Source: an uncultured Hyphomicrobiales bacterium (lineage in GTDB: Bacteria; Pseudomonadota; Alphaproteobacteria; Rhizobiales; Beijerinckiaceae). From it: a stretch of DNA of 38,687 nucleotides. Location of the stretch: assembly GCA_903931945.1 (NCBI GenBank), contig CAIZEI010000145.1:1-38687 (forward strand). The letters are read 5' to 3'. The stretch's first letter is position 1. Each line of letters starts with the position of its first letter. Positions 8,596-16,505 of the stretch are shown here, one piece after another. Made by a program: the position numbers and the translations under genes. The notes below the pieces were generated by a model. That model saw nothing but the letters and a program-made list of their open reading frames with translations, had not been told where the DNA came from and did no database searches.

Positions 8596-9315
8596 TTAAC
8601 CGATCCCCGAAGGCTTTTTCGAGCGTGCGACAATGCCGATGGAAAACGACGCGAATGTCGGCAGGTAGGGAAACTGGATCGGTTTGACGCTGACAAGGTC
8701 GAAATGCCGTCCGACCTGCGCGGCCAGTGCGTCATAGTCGAAACCCTTGTGATCGTTGCGCTCGACATCCTGCAACCTGCCGAGCGTTGCTGCGATCAAT
8801 TCCTTGAATGTGTAAGGCTGGACGGTCCCGGTCATGAGTTTCTTGGCGATATATTTAATCAGAAACAGGGGGCCCTTTTCATTGGGGGCCTCAATGATGA
8901 AATAGCCGTCCAGGACGCGCGCCAGTTCCTCCAGATAGCCTTCCACCATGTCCGGGGGCACGTGCTCCAGCGTCTCGATGGCTGCAGCCAGGTTGAAGGA
9001 TTTGTCTGCATAGGCTTTCAGCGCGGAGGGATCGCTGGCAAGTTGGAGTGTGAATCGGGCGTCGCCTGCAAAGCGCTTTTGTCCGATGGCCAGTCCGCCT
9101 TCCCAGCCTGCGTCCAGACCGACATAGCGGTCGATGCGTGGAGGCATGTAGTCGATCAGCCGCCCATCGAAACAGCCAAGCTCGATCATCGATATGCGAG
9201 GTAAATTGAATGTACGGACAATGTCCCGCGCCCAGTCAAACCGCGCATTGTGCATGAAACCGCGGATGCCGCCGGAAAACAGCCGTCGATTGTAATCGTT
9301 TTCAGCCATGCTCAT
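8596..9315 (-). CDS. Class I SAM-dependent methyltransferase
   Basis: About 239 residues with ISMIELGCFDGRLIDYMP (SAM motif I), RYVGLDAGWEGG (acidic motif), SFNLAAAIETLEHVPPDMVEGYL (motif II) and VLDGYFIIEAPNEKGP. I preferred the ATG at 9315 because AAAGGG lies about 7-9 nt upstream. The frame extends 23 codons further back to 9384 without a good site. It lies between the polymerase-like gene and a glycosyltransferase, and its stop abuts the GTG of the latter. It probably methylates a sugar intermediate. The second methyltransferase at 6486-7355 belongs to a different subfamily. Confidence 0.85.
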   Translation of the reverse strand: MSMAENDYNRRLFSGGIRGFMHNARFDWARDIVRTFNLPRISMIELGCFDGRLIDYMPPRIDRYVGLDAGWEGGLAIGQKRFAGDARFTLQLASDPSALKAYADKSFNLAAAIETLEHVPPDMVEGYLEELARVLDGYFIIEAPNEKGPLFLIKYIAKKLMTGTVQPYTFKELIAATLGRLQDVERNDHKGFDYDALAAQVGRHFDLVSVKPIQFPYLPTFASFSIGIVARSKKPSGIG

Positions 9316-9446
9316 CAATCTGCCCTTTACTGCATTGCGCCGGGGAAGCGCACATTGTTCCGGCTTGTGATATTGAATGTTCAAGAATTGCGCCGTTCGC
9401 TGCCATTGGCAGAACCACCATAGCGCAAGAGAGAGAACGGGACGTG

Positions 9447-10496
9447 CTAGTCTTCAAATAGAATGGATTTGTAAGGGACATAGGCGCTTGCGACATTGGC
9501 CAGACTGAGCCAGCCAAAGAAAATGCTGGCCATTGCGACGACAATTCCGAGACGCACAAAAATCTGGTTGCGTTTGTTGGCGCCAAGAATGGAAGGCAGG
9601 CCCGACCAGACATAGGCGGGCACGATAGAAAAATAGAAGGATGTCCGGCTGGCGACAATCGTCGATAGATAGAGGAGCGGCAACAGGACGAAAGTGGACG
9701 CCGACATATAGAACATGAACGTGTCATTGCCGTATGTTTTCGTCCATCGTTTGCGGAAAACGAAATATATGACAGCGGGAATGAGGACAATGGAGACATG
9801 GAAATAGGCGCCCGAGGCTTCGCTGTTGCTGCCAATATATCGTTGCTGAAGCACCGTCGCCTGCGCTGAATTATAGAGCACGTAGATGAGACCCAGCGCG
9901 CTGGCGCCAGCGAGAAGTTTTTGCAGATTACTCATCCGGGCGCCGAAAAAGGCGAAGGCGAGAGTCAGCACAGCGCTGAAGTGAAACATCGCTGAGAACA
10001 GAATGGTGATAACTTTGCTGAGGAAGCGGGTATTCCGCCATACGGACAACAGGATCAATATGAGGCCCATAGAGATGGCCTGCCGGATCGCGCTCATGCC
10101 GACGAACAGCACCGGGAAACTGCAAAATGTCAGAATGCCCAGCCATGGCTCCCTCAGGTGAGAGCAAAACATGAAAATCCCAACGCAAAACACAATCGTC
10201 GAAATAATGTTGACCCCGTAAAGGCCCCAATTGAGCTCGGATGTCAGTTTGAACATCATGAAAAACAGCGGTTCGCCGCTCGGCTTCAGCAGGTAGCTGA
10301 AATATGTTTCGAACGGGAGATGGTTATGCAATATTTCGGAATATCCCCACCCATCCGGGCCGATATCATCCTGGCGGAGGCCAATAAACACGACGAGAAA
10401 TAGAAACAGCGCAACCGTCGGCAGCGCCCGCATAGTCTGTGGATTGGCCAGACACAGGACAGCGGGAGCGGCGAAGAGCCAGAAATAGGGAGCCAT
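9447..10496 (-). CDS. EpsG/Wzy-like polysaccharide polymerase, integral membrane
   Basis: A 349-residue polytopic protein with about 9-10 hydrophobic segments spread over its length. Family-like features are VFIGLRQDDIGPDGWGYSEI after the first helices, PSGEPLFFMMFKL, and FVGMSAIRQAISMGLIL with a conserved Arg. AMFHFSAVLTL follows. These match EpsG-type proteins that polymerise lipid-linked repeat units at the periplasmic face of the inner membrane. It is the only membrane protein of the polysaccharide region in this window, so it is the likely polymerase. The ATG at 10496 has only a weak GAGAACAG site, and an inverted repeat begins 7 nt upstream. This suggests weak or controlled initiation. 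Confidence 0.85.
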   Translation of the reverse strand: MAPYFWLFAAPAVLCLANPQTMRALPTVALFLFLVVFIGLRQDDIGPDGWGYSEILHNHLPFETYFSYLLKPSGEPLFFMMFKLTSELNWGLYGVNIISTIVFCVGIFMFCSHLREPWLGILTFCSFPVLFVGMSAIRQAISMGLILILLSVWRNTRFLSKVITILFSAMFHFSAVLTLAFAFFGARMSNLQKLLAGASALGLIYVLYNSAQATVLQQRYIGSNSEASGAYFHVSIVLIPAVIYFVFRKRWTKTYGNDTFMFYMSASTFVLLPLLYLSTIVASRTSFYFSIVPAYVWSGLPSILGANKRNQIFVRLGIVVAMASIFFGWLSLANVASAYVPYKSILFED

Positions 10497-10502
10497 CTGT
10501 TC

Positions 10503-10569
10503 TCACACGACCAGTTGTTTCACAGCGAAACCCGACCTGGACTGCAATCGGGACAACCAGTTTGTGTGA
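10503..10569. repeat. Interrupted inverted repeat in the leader of the polymerase gene
   Basis: Arms TCACAC (10503-10508) and GTGTGA (10564-10569) enclose GTTGT (10514-10518) paired with ACAAC (10553-10557). Inside these, CCCGA (10531-10535) pairs with TCGGG (10548-10552). All pairs are exact and nested, giving an extended stem with internal loops. It starts 7 bp from the polymerase ATG, so in the transcript it could fold next to the ribosome site. It could also be a protein-binding site between two divergent genes. No T-run follows, so it is not a standard terminator. Confidence 0.45.
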
Positions 10570-10749
10570 CCGTGTCGCCGCGTCGGCCTGATTGCAAATG
10601 AAGCGCGATTCGAATGCAATTGCATGGCAGGTCGATGCGCAGCATTGACCCGCCGCTCAGGATCGCCAAAAAAGCAACGCTGCGCTGCTTCGTTAACATC
10701 GCTCGCCCATGGTTCCTGCGGCAGCCTGACGCTCACAAGGAAACCTGAT
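10570..10749. other. Remainder of the divergent intergenic region
   Basis: Together with the inverted repeat, this forms a 253-bp gap between the leftward polymerase gene and the rightward glycosyltransferase gene. It must hold promoters for one or both. I see no strong -35/-10 pair. AAGGA at about 10738-10742 is the ribosome site of the rightward gene. An open frame from 10624 runs into the glycosyltransferase but does not resemble its family, so I treat it as non-coding. Confidence 0.4.
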
Positions 10750-11880
10750 GTGAAATGCCTCCTGTTCGCGAACACCGATTGGTACCTTTATAATTTCAGA
10801 CGATCGCTGGCGGCGGGCTTGCGCGATGCAGGGCATGAGGTCCTGCTGGTTTCGCCGGCTGGACCCTATGGCGAGAAACTGCGTGAACTTGGCTTTCGCT
10901 GGTTGCCGGCGCCGATGGATCGCAAAAGCGTCAATCCGCTGCAGGAAGCCGGTCTCATGGTCTGGCTCTGGCGTCTGGCGCGACGTGAAAGGCCTGACGT
11001 CATTCATGGCTTTACGATCAAATGCGCTGTCTATGGCGCGCTTCTGTCGCGATTGACAGGCGCAGCCAGCGTCAACGCGGTCGCCGGTCTTGGCTATGTC
11101 TATATCAGCAACTCATTCAAGGCGCGCATTTTGCGCGGAGTGCTGCGCGTTCTCATGCGTTTTGCCTTTGGCGGGCGGCGCGCGCGCGTTGTTCTGCAAA
11201 ACAATGACGACATCACGTTTTTTACGGAGGCGGCGCTCGTCCGCCCCGAAAACATAGCGTTGATCAAGGGGTCCGGCGTGGACTGTTCGCGGTTTCTGCC
11301 GGTGGCGGCCCATTCCCGATCGGACGCGCGGCCTGTCGTTGTCCTGGCCGCCCGTATCCTGTGGGACAAGGGCGTGGGCGAGTTTGTCGAGGCGGCGCAC
11401 CTGTTGAAAACCGAAGGCTCCGACGCGCGTTTCATGCTTGCAGGGTCTCCCGATCCGGGCAATCCGGCATCGGTGCCAGAAGAGCAGATGAAGGCCTGGC
11501 AAGCGGATGGGTTGGTCGAGTGTCCCGGCCATATTGACGATATGCCGGGTTTGTATTCGAAAGCTGCCATCGTCGTGTTGCCGAGTTACCGCGAAGGTCT
11601 CCCCAAAAGCTTGATCGAGGCGGCAGCCTGCGCTTTGCCTCTTGTGACCACAGATGTTCCAGGATGCCGGGAGGTCGTCCAAGACGGCATCGATGGTTTG
11701 CTGGTCCCCGTGCGCGATTCAGAAGCGCTTGCCACCGCGATCCGGCGGTTATTGGTCGATCCCGCCCTTGCCAGGCGGCTGGGCGTAGCGGCGAGAGCCA
11801 AGGCTTTGGCCGAGTTTGACGAAAAAATCGTCATCGCCAAAACGATTGCCGTCTATCGTCAGGTCGCCGCCCTCAGATAG
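10750..11880 (+). CDS. Glycosyltransferase family 4, PglA-like
   Basis: A 376-residue glycosyltransferase starting KCLLFANTDWYLYNFRRSLA, as in PglA/WbnK-like enzymes that transfer HexNAc or uronic acid onto lipid-linked saccharides. It has DVIHGFTIKCAVYG, NAVAGLGYVY and VIKGSGVD-like segments (here ALIKGSGVDCSRF). The donor-binding VLPSYREGLPKSLIEAAAC is the classic GT4 E-x7-E motif. I chose GTG at 10750 because AAGGA lies 8 nt upstream and family proteins start here. It is the only rightward gene in the polysaccharide region and lies head-to-head with the polymerase gene. Its 3' end overlaps that of asnB by 8 bp, so the two are convergent and may interfere with each other's transcription. 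Confidence 0.9.
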   Translation: MKCLLFANTDWYLYNFRRSLAAGLRDAGHEVLLVSPAGPYGEKLRELGFRWLPAPMDRKSVNPLQEAGLMVWLWRLARRERPDVIHGFTIKCAVYGALLSRLTGAASVNAVAGLGYVYISNSFKARILRGVLRVLMRFAFGGRRARVVLQNNDDITFFTEAALVRPENIALIKGSGVDCSRFLPVAAHSRSDARPVVVLAARILWDKGVGEFVEAAHLLKTEGSDARFMLAGSPDPGNPASVPEEQMKAWQADGLVECPGHIDDMPGLYSKAAIVVLPSYREGLPKSLIEAAACALPLVTTDVPGCREVVQDGIDGLLVPVRDSEALATAIRRLLVDPALARRLGVAARAKALAEFDEKIVIAKTIAVYRQVAALR

Positions 11881-13858
11881 CTGCGGCGGGCGAGGCCTGC
11901 CCTGCGCGCAACCATGATTGCAGCATCAGGATGGTCCAGAGTTGCGCCCCGCAATTGCGCCCGGACTGGTGCGCCTGCCACAGGCGTGTCACTGCAGCGG
12001 GTTGCAACAGACCCTGCACAGCGATATCGCGCGGCGCCAGCAAATCCGAGGCCCAGTCTTTCAATCCGCCGCGCAGCCAGGCGTCGATGGGGACGCCAAA
12101 CCCCTGTTTGGGTCGATCGATCAAGGATTTGGGAACATGTCGATCGAGCGCGCGCCGCAGGATGGTCTTGCCGGTCGAACCCGAAATCTTGTTCGCCAGC
12201 GGCAGTGCGCAGGCAAATTCGACCACGCGGGGATCGAGATAGGGCGCGCGGCTTTCGAGCGAGGCCGACATGGCGGCGCGGTCCACTTTCACCATAATGT
12301 CATCCGGCAGATAGGTCAGCGCATCGATCAGCATCATGCGCTCGGGGTTGGAAAGATCCAGGCCATCAAATGCGCGCCAGGCCGCCGCATTGTCGATGGG
12401 CGCGGGGGTTCGCGCAATCGCGCCCGCATCGGGAAAAACATTCGCGAGGCCAAAATAGACATCGGCGATTGCACCGGCGCGGCTGGCGACCTGCGACAGC
12501 GGGCCAAGCCGGTCCAGCACTGAGCCCGGCAGCCCCAGCCGGGCGAGAATATTGCCATTTGTCGGCGATACGGCGCACCGTAATGCAGGTTCGAGGAGAT
12601 TGAAGAGCGCGCCCGCGCCCCGGCGCAAGGGGCGAGGAATGCGCCCAATCCGGCTCCACAGGCGGGGCGCAAACAGATAACGATTATATCCGCCGAAGAT
12701 TTCATCGCCGCCATCGCCTGAAAGCGCGACGGTGACATGCGCGCGCGTCATCCGCGACAGAAGGATCGTTGGAATCTGGGAGGAATCTGCGAAAGGTTCG
12801 TCGTATATACCCGACAATTCGGGCGCGAGCTGGAGCGCCTCGCGCTCCTTGACAATCAATTCCGTGTGCTCTGTTCCCAGATGTTCAGCAACAGCTTTGG
12901 CGTAGGGGGCCTCGTTGTAGCGACCGTCGTCGAAGCCGATCGAGAAGGTGCGCACAGCGCTTGAGGCTGTCTTGCGCATCAGCGCTGTGATCAGCGAGGA
13001 ATCGACACCGCCGGACAAGAACGATCCCAGCGGAACATCGCTGAGCATCTGGGACGCGACAACGCTCGTAAGCAACCTCTCAAGTTCATCGGCGGCCTCG
13101 TTTTCATCACGGGCGACAGTTCGCGCCGCGGCGCCTGCGGCCAGCGCGCCCTGCATCGACCAGTAGGTTTGGGGCTTTGGACATAGCTGCGGCGTCGCGC
13201 TGGCGAGGCGCAACCACGTCCCCGGAGGCAGTTTGAACAGGCCCGAGTAAATACATTGCGGCGCCGGGACATAGGCAAAGCCCAGATAGGCTGAAACAGC
13301 ATTGGAATCGATGCGATTGGCGAAACCCGGATAGGCGCGCAACGCCTTCAGTTCCGAACCGAAAAGCAGGGTCTGTCCCGACCAACCGTAATAGAGCGGC
13401 TTTTCCCCCATGCGGTCGCGCGCAAGATCGAGCGTGCGTTCGCGCCGGTCCCACATGGCGAGGGCGAACATTCCAATTGTTTGCTTCAGCGTTTCTTCGA
13501 GACCAAACGCCTCGACCATCGCCAGCAGGGTTTCTGTGTCCGAATGGCCGCGCCATTGCGGCGCGGCGCCGCGCGCCTCCAGATAGCGCCGGAGATCGAG
13601 ATGATTATAGATTTCGCCATTGTAGACGAGGATGTAGCGACCTGAGGCCGATTGCATTGGCTGCGCCCCGGCCGCTGACAAGTCGATGATCGACAACCGG
13701 CGATGGCCCAGCGCAGCGCCCCCCTCCGCATCGATCCAGAAACCATCGCCATCTGGCCCCCGGTGCGCAATGGCGCCCGTCATTGCGTGCAATATCGTAC
13801 GGGATGCATCTACGCCCTTGCCGGCGACCGATGTCCAGAATCCGGCAATGCCGCACAT
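11873..13858 (-). CDS. asnB: Asparagine synthase (glutamine-hydrolysing), AsnB type
   Basis: The 661 residues begin MCGIAGFW, giving Cys2 as the N-terminal glutamine amidotransferase nucleophile. AHRGPDGDGFW and GHRRLSIIDLS belong to that domain (1-220). The synthetase domain has the ATP pyrophosphatase loop SFLSGGVDSSLI and the segments VALSGDGGDEIFGGY and TYLPDDIMVKVDRAAMS. AsnB paralogues are common in capsule, exopolysaccharide and exosortase loci, where they may amidate uronic acids or amino-acid substituents rather than make asparagine. The UDP-GlcA pathway nearby fits amidation of a uronic acid, but this is inference. It starts 139 bp after the antiterminator gene, with a hairpin in between, and converges on the rightward glycosyltransferase. 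Confidence 0.93.
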   Translation of the reverse strand: MCGIAGFWTSVAGKGVDASRTILHAMTGAIAHRGPDGDGFWIDAEGGAALGHRRLSIIDLSAAGAQPMQSASGRYILVYNGEIYNHLDLRRYLEARGAAPQWRGHSDTETLLAMVEAFGLEETLKQTIGMFALAMWDRRERTLDLARDRMGEKPLYYGWSGQTLLFGSELKALRAYPGFANRIDSNAVSAYLGFAYVPAPQCIYSGLFKLPPGTWLRLASATPQLCPKPQTYWSMQGALAAGAAARTVARDENEAADELERLLTSVVASQMLSDVPLGSFLSGGVDSSLITALMRKTASSAVRTFSIGFDDGRYNEAPYAKAVAEHLGTEHTELIVKEREALQLAPELSGIYDEPFADSSQIPTILLSRMTRAHVTVALSGDGGDEIFGGYNRYLFAPRLWSRIGRIPRPLRRGAGALFNLLEPALRCAVSPTNGNILARLGLPGSVLDRLGPLSQVASRAGAIADVYFGLANVFPDAGAIARTPAPIDNAAAWRAFDGLDLSNPERMMLIDALTYLPDDIMVKVDRAAMSASLESRAPYLDPRVVEFACALPLANKISGSTGKTILRRALDRHVPKSLIDRPKQGFGVPIDAWLRGGLKDWASDLLAPRDIAVQGLLQPAAVTRLWQAHQSGRNCGAQLWTILMLQSWLRAGQASPAAAI

Positions 13859-13869
13859 AGGGGTTCCGG

Positions 13870-13912
13870 CGCTTTCGGAATGACGGCGCCGTCGTCCGGA
13901 AGGACGAAAGCG
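13870..13912. repeat. Hairpin with nested palindrome upstream of asnB
   Basis: CGCTTTCG (13870-13877) pairs perfectly with CGAAAGCG (13905-13912). The loop contains the perfect 12-bp palindrome GACGGCGCCGTC (13882-13893). The structure lies in the 139-bp gap between the NusG-like gene and asnB, 11 bp from the asnB ATG. No T-run follows. It may be a pause, attenuation or recruitment site for the neighbouring antiterminator, or an mRNA-stability element. The function is inferred from position only. Confidence 0.45.
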
Positions 13913-13997
13913 GATGGATGAAAATTCGCAAGCTACCGCACTCCGGGTGAAACGATCCCCCGGAGCTCAAGCTCATCTGCGCCCGAACCGCCTGCAG

Positions 13998-14567
13998 TCA
14001 GGCGGAGATAATGTGGGCGCTATCGATCTGCACGGGCGCCGGTCCACCCAGAATACTCAGGAGAACCCGCACCCGGCCACGAGCGTCAAGGCGTTCCAAT
14101 ATGCCGAACTGTTCTGCAAACGGCCCCGCCAGAACGCGGACCCTCTGCCCCACGCGCAATCCATGGTCAAGCTGGACCCTGCCAGCTCCATCCATGGATG
14201 CAATCAGCGCCTCAATGACGCCCGCCGGCGCAGGAAGGGGCCGATCGCCCGTCGTCACCAGCCTTGAAATCCCGATCGTTCCGTTGATCGAGCGCCAATG
14301 GCTGCGATCCGGGTCGATGATCACAAAGATATAGCCTGGAAATAAAGGCTGTATGACATCACGGACTGTCCTGGCGTGCCGCACTTTTTTCTGAAAGCTG
14401 GGGAAAAACGCCCTGAATCCCTGCGCGTTCAGATGAAATAAAGCGGTTTTTTCGCGATGGCTGATGGTTTGCGCAGCGAACCAGCGCTCTCGTTCAAACA
14501 ATTGCAGGTCTGCAACAGGATACCCCGCAGACCCGCCGGCGCTGGAACCATCGGTCAGATACGTCAT
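13998..14567 (-). CDS. NusG/RfaH-type specialised transcription antiterminator
   Basis: A 189-residue NusG paralogue. The NGN domain (about 27-130) contains RWFAAQTISHREKTALFHL, GFRAFFPSF and PLFPGYIFVIID. The C-terminal KOW-like part has LRVGQRVRVLAGPFAEQFGILE. It lies at the head of a polysaccharide operon, as RfaH, UpxY and LoaP-like factors commonly do. These load on RNA polymerase in the leader and suppress termination through long operons. It is not the housekeeping NusG, whose usual neighbours are secE and rplK. The ATG at 14567 has GGGGAAA about 11 nt upstream. It probably acts in cis on asnB and downstream genes. The recruitment element is unknown. Confidence 0.88.
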   Translation of the reverse strand: MTYLTDGSSAGGSAGYPVADLQLFERERWFAAQTISHREKTALFHLNAQGFRAFFPSFQKKVRHARTVRDVIQPLFPGYIFVIIDPDRSHWRSINGTIGISRLVTTGDRPLPAPAGVIEALIASMDGAGRVQLDHGLRVGQRVRVLAGPFAEQFGILERLDARGRVRVLLSILGGPAPVQIDSAHIISA

Positions 14568-14737
14568 GCAGACGCCATTTCCCCTCAGCCGGACGGCAGC
14601 CAGTTAAATGGCGCTCGTGGCTGCTATCGCCATGATCGCCGCCCAAACCAAAACCATACCGCGCTTGCTGGCGCAGCCTTTAATGCAAATGGCGCCGCAA
14701 TGCAATAAAACCGCAGGAGCGACGAACTGTCACTGTT
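14568..14737. other. 170-bp gap upstream of the polysaccharide operon
   Basis: This lies between the stop of the UGSC-family gene and the start of the NusG-like gene, both leftward. It should contain the polysaccharide operon promoter and the end of the upstream transcript. I see no clear terminator hairpin and no convincing -35/-10 pair. A hydrophobic 17-codon reading frame (14604-14657) is present without a ribosome site. Confidence 0.4.
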
Positions 14738-16402
14738 CTAACGCCATTCGTCCACGTTGACCGATTTTCGCCAGGTTGCGCCCATCATGCTCCAGTAGCC
14801 ATTGGTTTCACCGCCAACGACGACGACATTGATGTCCTTTTCCTGGAAAATCGGGATGAGCTCTTCAGGTCTCGCCTTGAGCTTTGCAGCCATCGGCTCC
14901 TCGCCAAAAGTCGCTCTGGGATAGATGTAATTTTGAACCAGTTGCAGGTCCCAATAGCGCGCGGCGGGAATGCGCGCGGTGTCCCAGAGCCAGTGAACCA
15001 GCTTATCGCGTGTGTCGAAACCGCCGCGCTCGACGAATTGCCGCGCGGTAATCGGGTCCAGGAGCAGGCAGGGCGCAGTATTGGCGTCAACGCCGGTCAA
15101 CATGTCTTTCACATGTTCGCGCCAGTAGTCCTTGCGCAAGCCTAGACAGAAGGTATTCGAGCGGCAGCCATAAAAGACGCTGACCACGCTGTCGCCAGGC
15201 TTGAAGCCCTTGGCGACGTGCAGCGGGCCCCAGGGGTTGCGCTCCTCATTCTCGGCAAACGTGATGCTGTTATAGGTGAAATTATTGCCCTGCGAGCCCA
15301 TGAAGGTGTCGCCGGGAACCGATCCGCCCTGCAGATTTTGCGACAGCAACCCATAGGCCCGGCCAATCGTGGCGTTGGCGTGGTTATAGGGGCCCATGGC
15401 GCCGATACCGCAATTCATGCCGATCTCATGGCGAATGGGGCCATTCACGACAACCATCGCCGCCGCCGAACTCGACGTCGAGCCGCGCGCAGACACGCAG
15501 GATGCGGCCAGAGCAAGAATGATCGGGAAATATTCAGGTCTTGCGCCGGCCATCACTGCGTTCACAGCGACTTTCTCGACCGTATATTCCCAGAGCCCGC
15601 GATTGTGCGTTGGCTGCATACGCCCGACGACCTCATCGGGTTTGCGACTGGTGCCCGCCAGCATGGCGGCGACGCGGGCCTGCGTCGGCAGCACGATGGG
15701 CAGCATATCGGTCCAGTGATTGCGCAAGAACAGTTCGTGCAGATTGTCCTCGGTGTCAGCTTCAACAAGACGCGGCGTGGAGCGGTCGGCGGGAGCGTCG
15801 GTCCCGGCGCCAAGACCCTGTGTCAGGGCTTCAATGACCTCCTGCATCACAGGCCGCCCCGAAATCGGATCGTTCCCGTTGACATAGGCGCGCAATTCCT
15901 CGGCTGTGCGTCCCATGACCGGTTGCGGCACATAGACGCAATCGAGGCCTGGCAATCCGCCAACGCGGGCCGTCGAGCGCACCACACGATCGAACTTGTC
16001 CGTATGTAGCGCGACCGTTGGCACGCCATAACGGGTCTCCAGTGTGATCGCGTGTGTTGCGACCGCAGGCGCGCATGTGCTGCAATGGCCGACGCCGACT
16101 ATCGCTGCATGGCCGTGATCGCGGATTTCCTCCCAGGTTTTGGGATCGTCCGTGCCATAATAATGGTTCAGTGAAACAATTTTTGTGGTCACGCCTGGCA
16201 TATGCTGCGCGAACCAGGCCTGCACCTGTTTCAGCAATTCGATGGAATCGTCAAAGCGGCAATCCACCAGATAAATGGTCTTGCCATCGAGGCCGTCGAG
16301 ACGTCGCGCCTGTATTTTCTTGGCGATCTTTGGCGGATAGCCCACAGGATTATGGACGATGATTTTGGCCGCCGTCGAGGTCTGCGCTGAGAGATCGTCC
16401 AT
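14738..16402 (-). CDS. UGSC-motif-family two-domain protein with CSTC site
   Basis: A 554-residue cytoplasmic protein of a family I relate to UGSC-motif (selenocysteine-Gly-Ser-Cys) proteins. The N-terminal domain (about 13-170) is a Rossmann-like fold with TIYLVDCRFDDS and AIVGVGHCSTCAPAVATHAI, then YGVPTVALHTDKF. Cys107 and Cys110 form CxxC where relatives carry U/C-G-S-C, and no TGA codon is present. The C-terminal domain (about 220-554) has NAVMAGARPEYFP, VVNGPIRHEIGMNCGIGA, SITFAENEERNPWGPLHV and FYGCRSNTFCLG. No activity is firmly established to my knowledge; a thiol/selenol redox or reductase role is plausible. It starts with ATG after AAGGGAG. It is divergent from a solute-binding protein gene and near a thioredoxin-reductase-like gene. 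Confidence 0.75.
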   Translation of the reverse strand: MDDLSAQTSTAAKIIVHNPVGYPPKIAKKIQARRLDGLDGKTIYLVDCRFDDSIELLKQVQAWFAQHMPGVTTKIVSLNHYYGTDDPKTWEEIRDHGHAAIVGVGHCSTCAPAVATHAITLETRYGVPTVALHTDKFDRVVRSTARVGGLPGLDCVYVPQPVMGRTAEELRAYVNGNDPISGRPVMQEVIEALTQGLGAGTDAPADRSTPRLVEADTEDNLHELFLRNHWTDMLPIVLPTQARVAAMLAGTSRKPDEVVGRMQPTHNRGLWEYTVEKVAVNAVMAGARPEYFPIILALAASCVSARGSTSSSAAAMVVVNGPIRHEIGMNCGIGAMGPYNHANATIGRAYGLLSQNLQGGSVPGDTFMGSQGNNFTYNSITFAENEERNPWGPLHVAKGFKPGDSVVSVFYGCRSNTFCLGLRKDYWREHVKDMLTGVDANTAPCLLLDPITARQFVERGGFDTRDKLVHWLWDTARIPAARYWDLQLVQNYIYPRATFGEEPMAAKLKARPEELIPIFQEKDINVVVVGGETNGYWSMMGATWRKSVNVDEWR

Positions 16403-16455
16403 GGTTTGGCTCCCTTGACCCGTGTTGACTGAATCCGCCGATGCGGCAATGTGCG

Positions 16456-16484
16456 AAACTAGGCGCGGACGCGAAACGCGTCAA
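16456..16484 (-). promoter_or_regulatory. Predicted promoter of the UGSC-family gene
   Basis: Read leftward: TTGACG at 16484-16479, a 17-nt spacer, then TAGTTT at 16461-16456. Five of six -35 bases match consensus. The -10 keeps the key T1, A2 and T6. Transcription would begin about 47 nt before the ATG at 16402. The -35 lies inside the palindrome listed separately. Confidence 0.5.
16468..16482. promoter_or_regulatory. Candidate operator, GACGC-N5-GCGTC palindrome (copy 1)
   Basis: A perfect inverted repeat, GACGCGAAACGCGTC, lies in the 103-bp divergent region. It is 23 bp from the solute-binding protein ATG and overlaps the -35 of the UGSC-family gene. The same 15-bp architecture occurs at 32469-32483 before the second solute-binding protein gene. 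It is a likely binding site for a dimeric regulator, not identified here. Confidence 0.5.
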
Positions 16485-16505
16485 ATCGTGCGAGGAGCCA
16501 TTTTG

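Noticed and set aside
10624..10749. N-terminal extension of the PglA-like glycosyltransferase from an upstream ATG
   Set aside because: The 42 extra residues do not look like the family, and the GTG at 10750 has a well-placed AAGGA.
14604..14657. 17-codon hydrophobic leader peptide (MVLVWAAIMAIAATSAI) before the NusG-like gene
   Set aside because: No ribosome binding site and no adjacent attenuator structure; probably chance.
16073..16084. Possible selenocysteine codon in the UGSC-family gene
   Set aside because: The codons at the motif read Cys-Ser-Thr-Cys (TGC and TGC). No in-frame TGA occurs in the gene before its stop.
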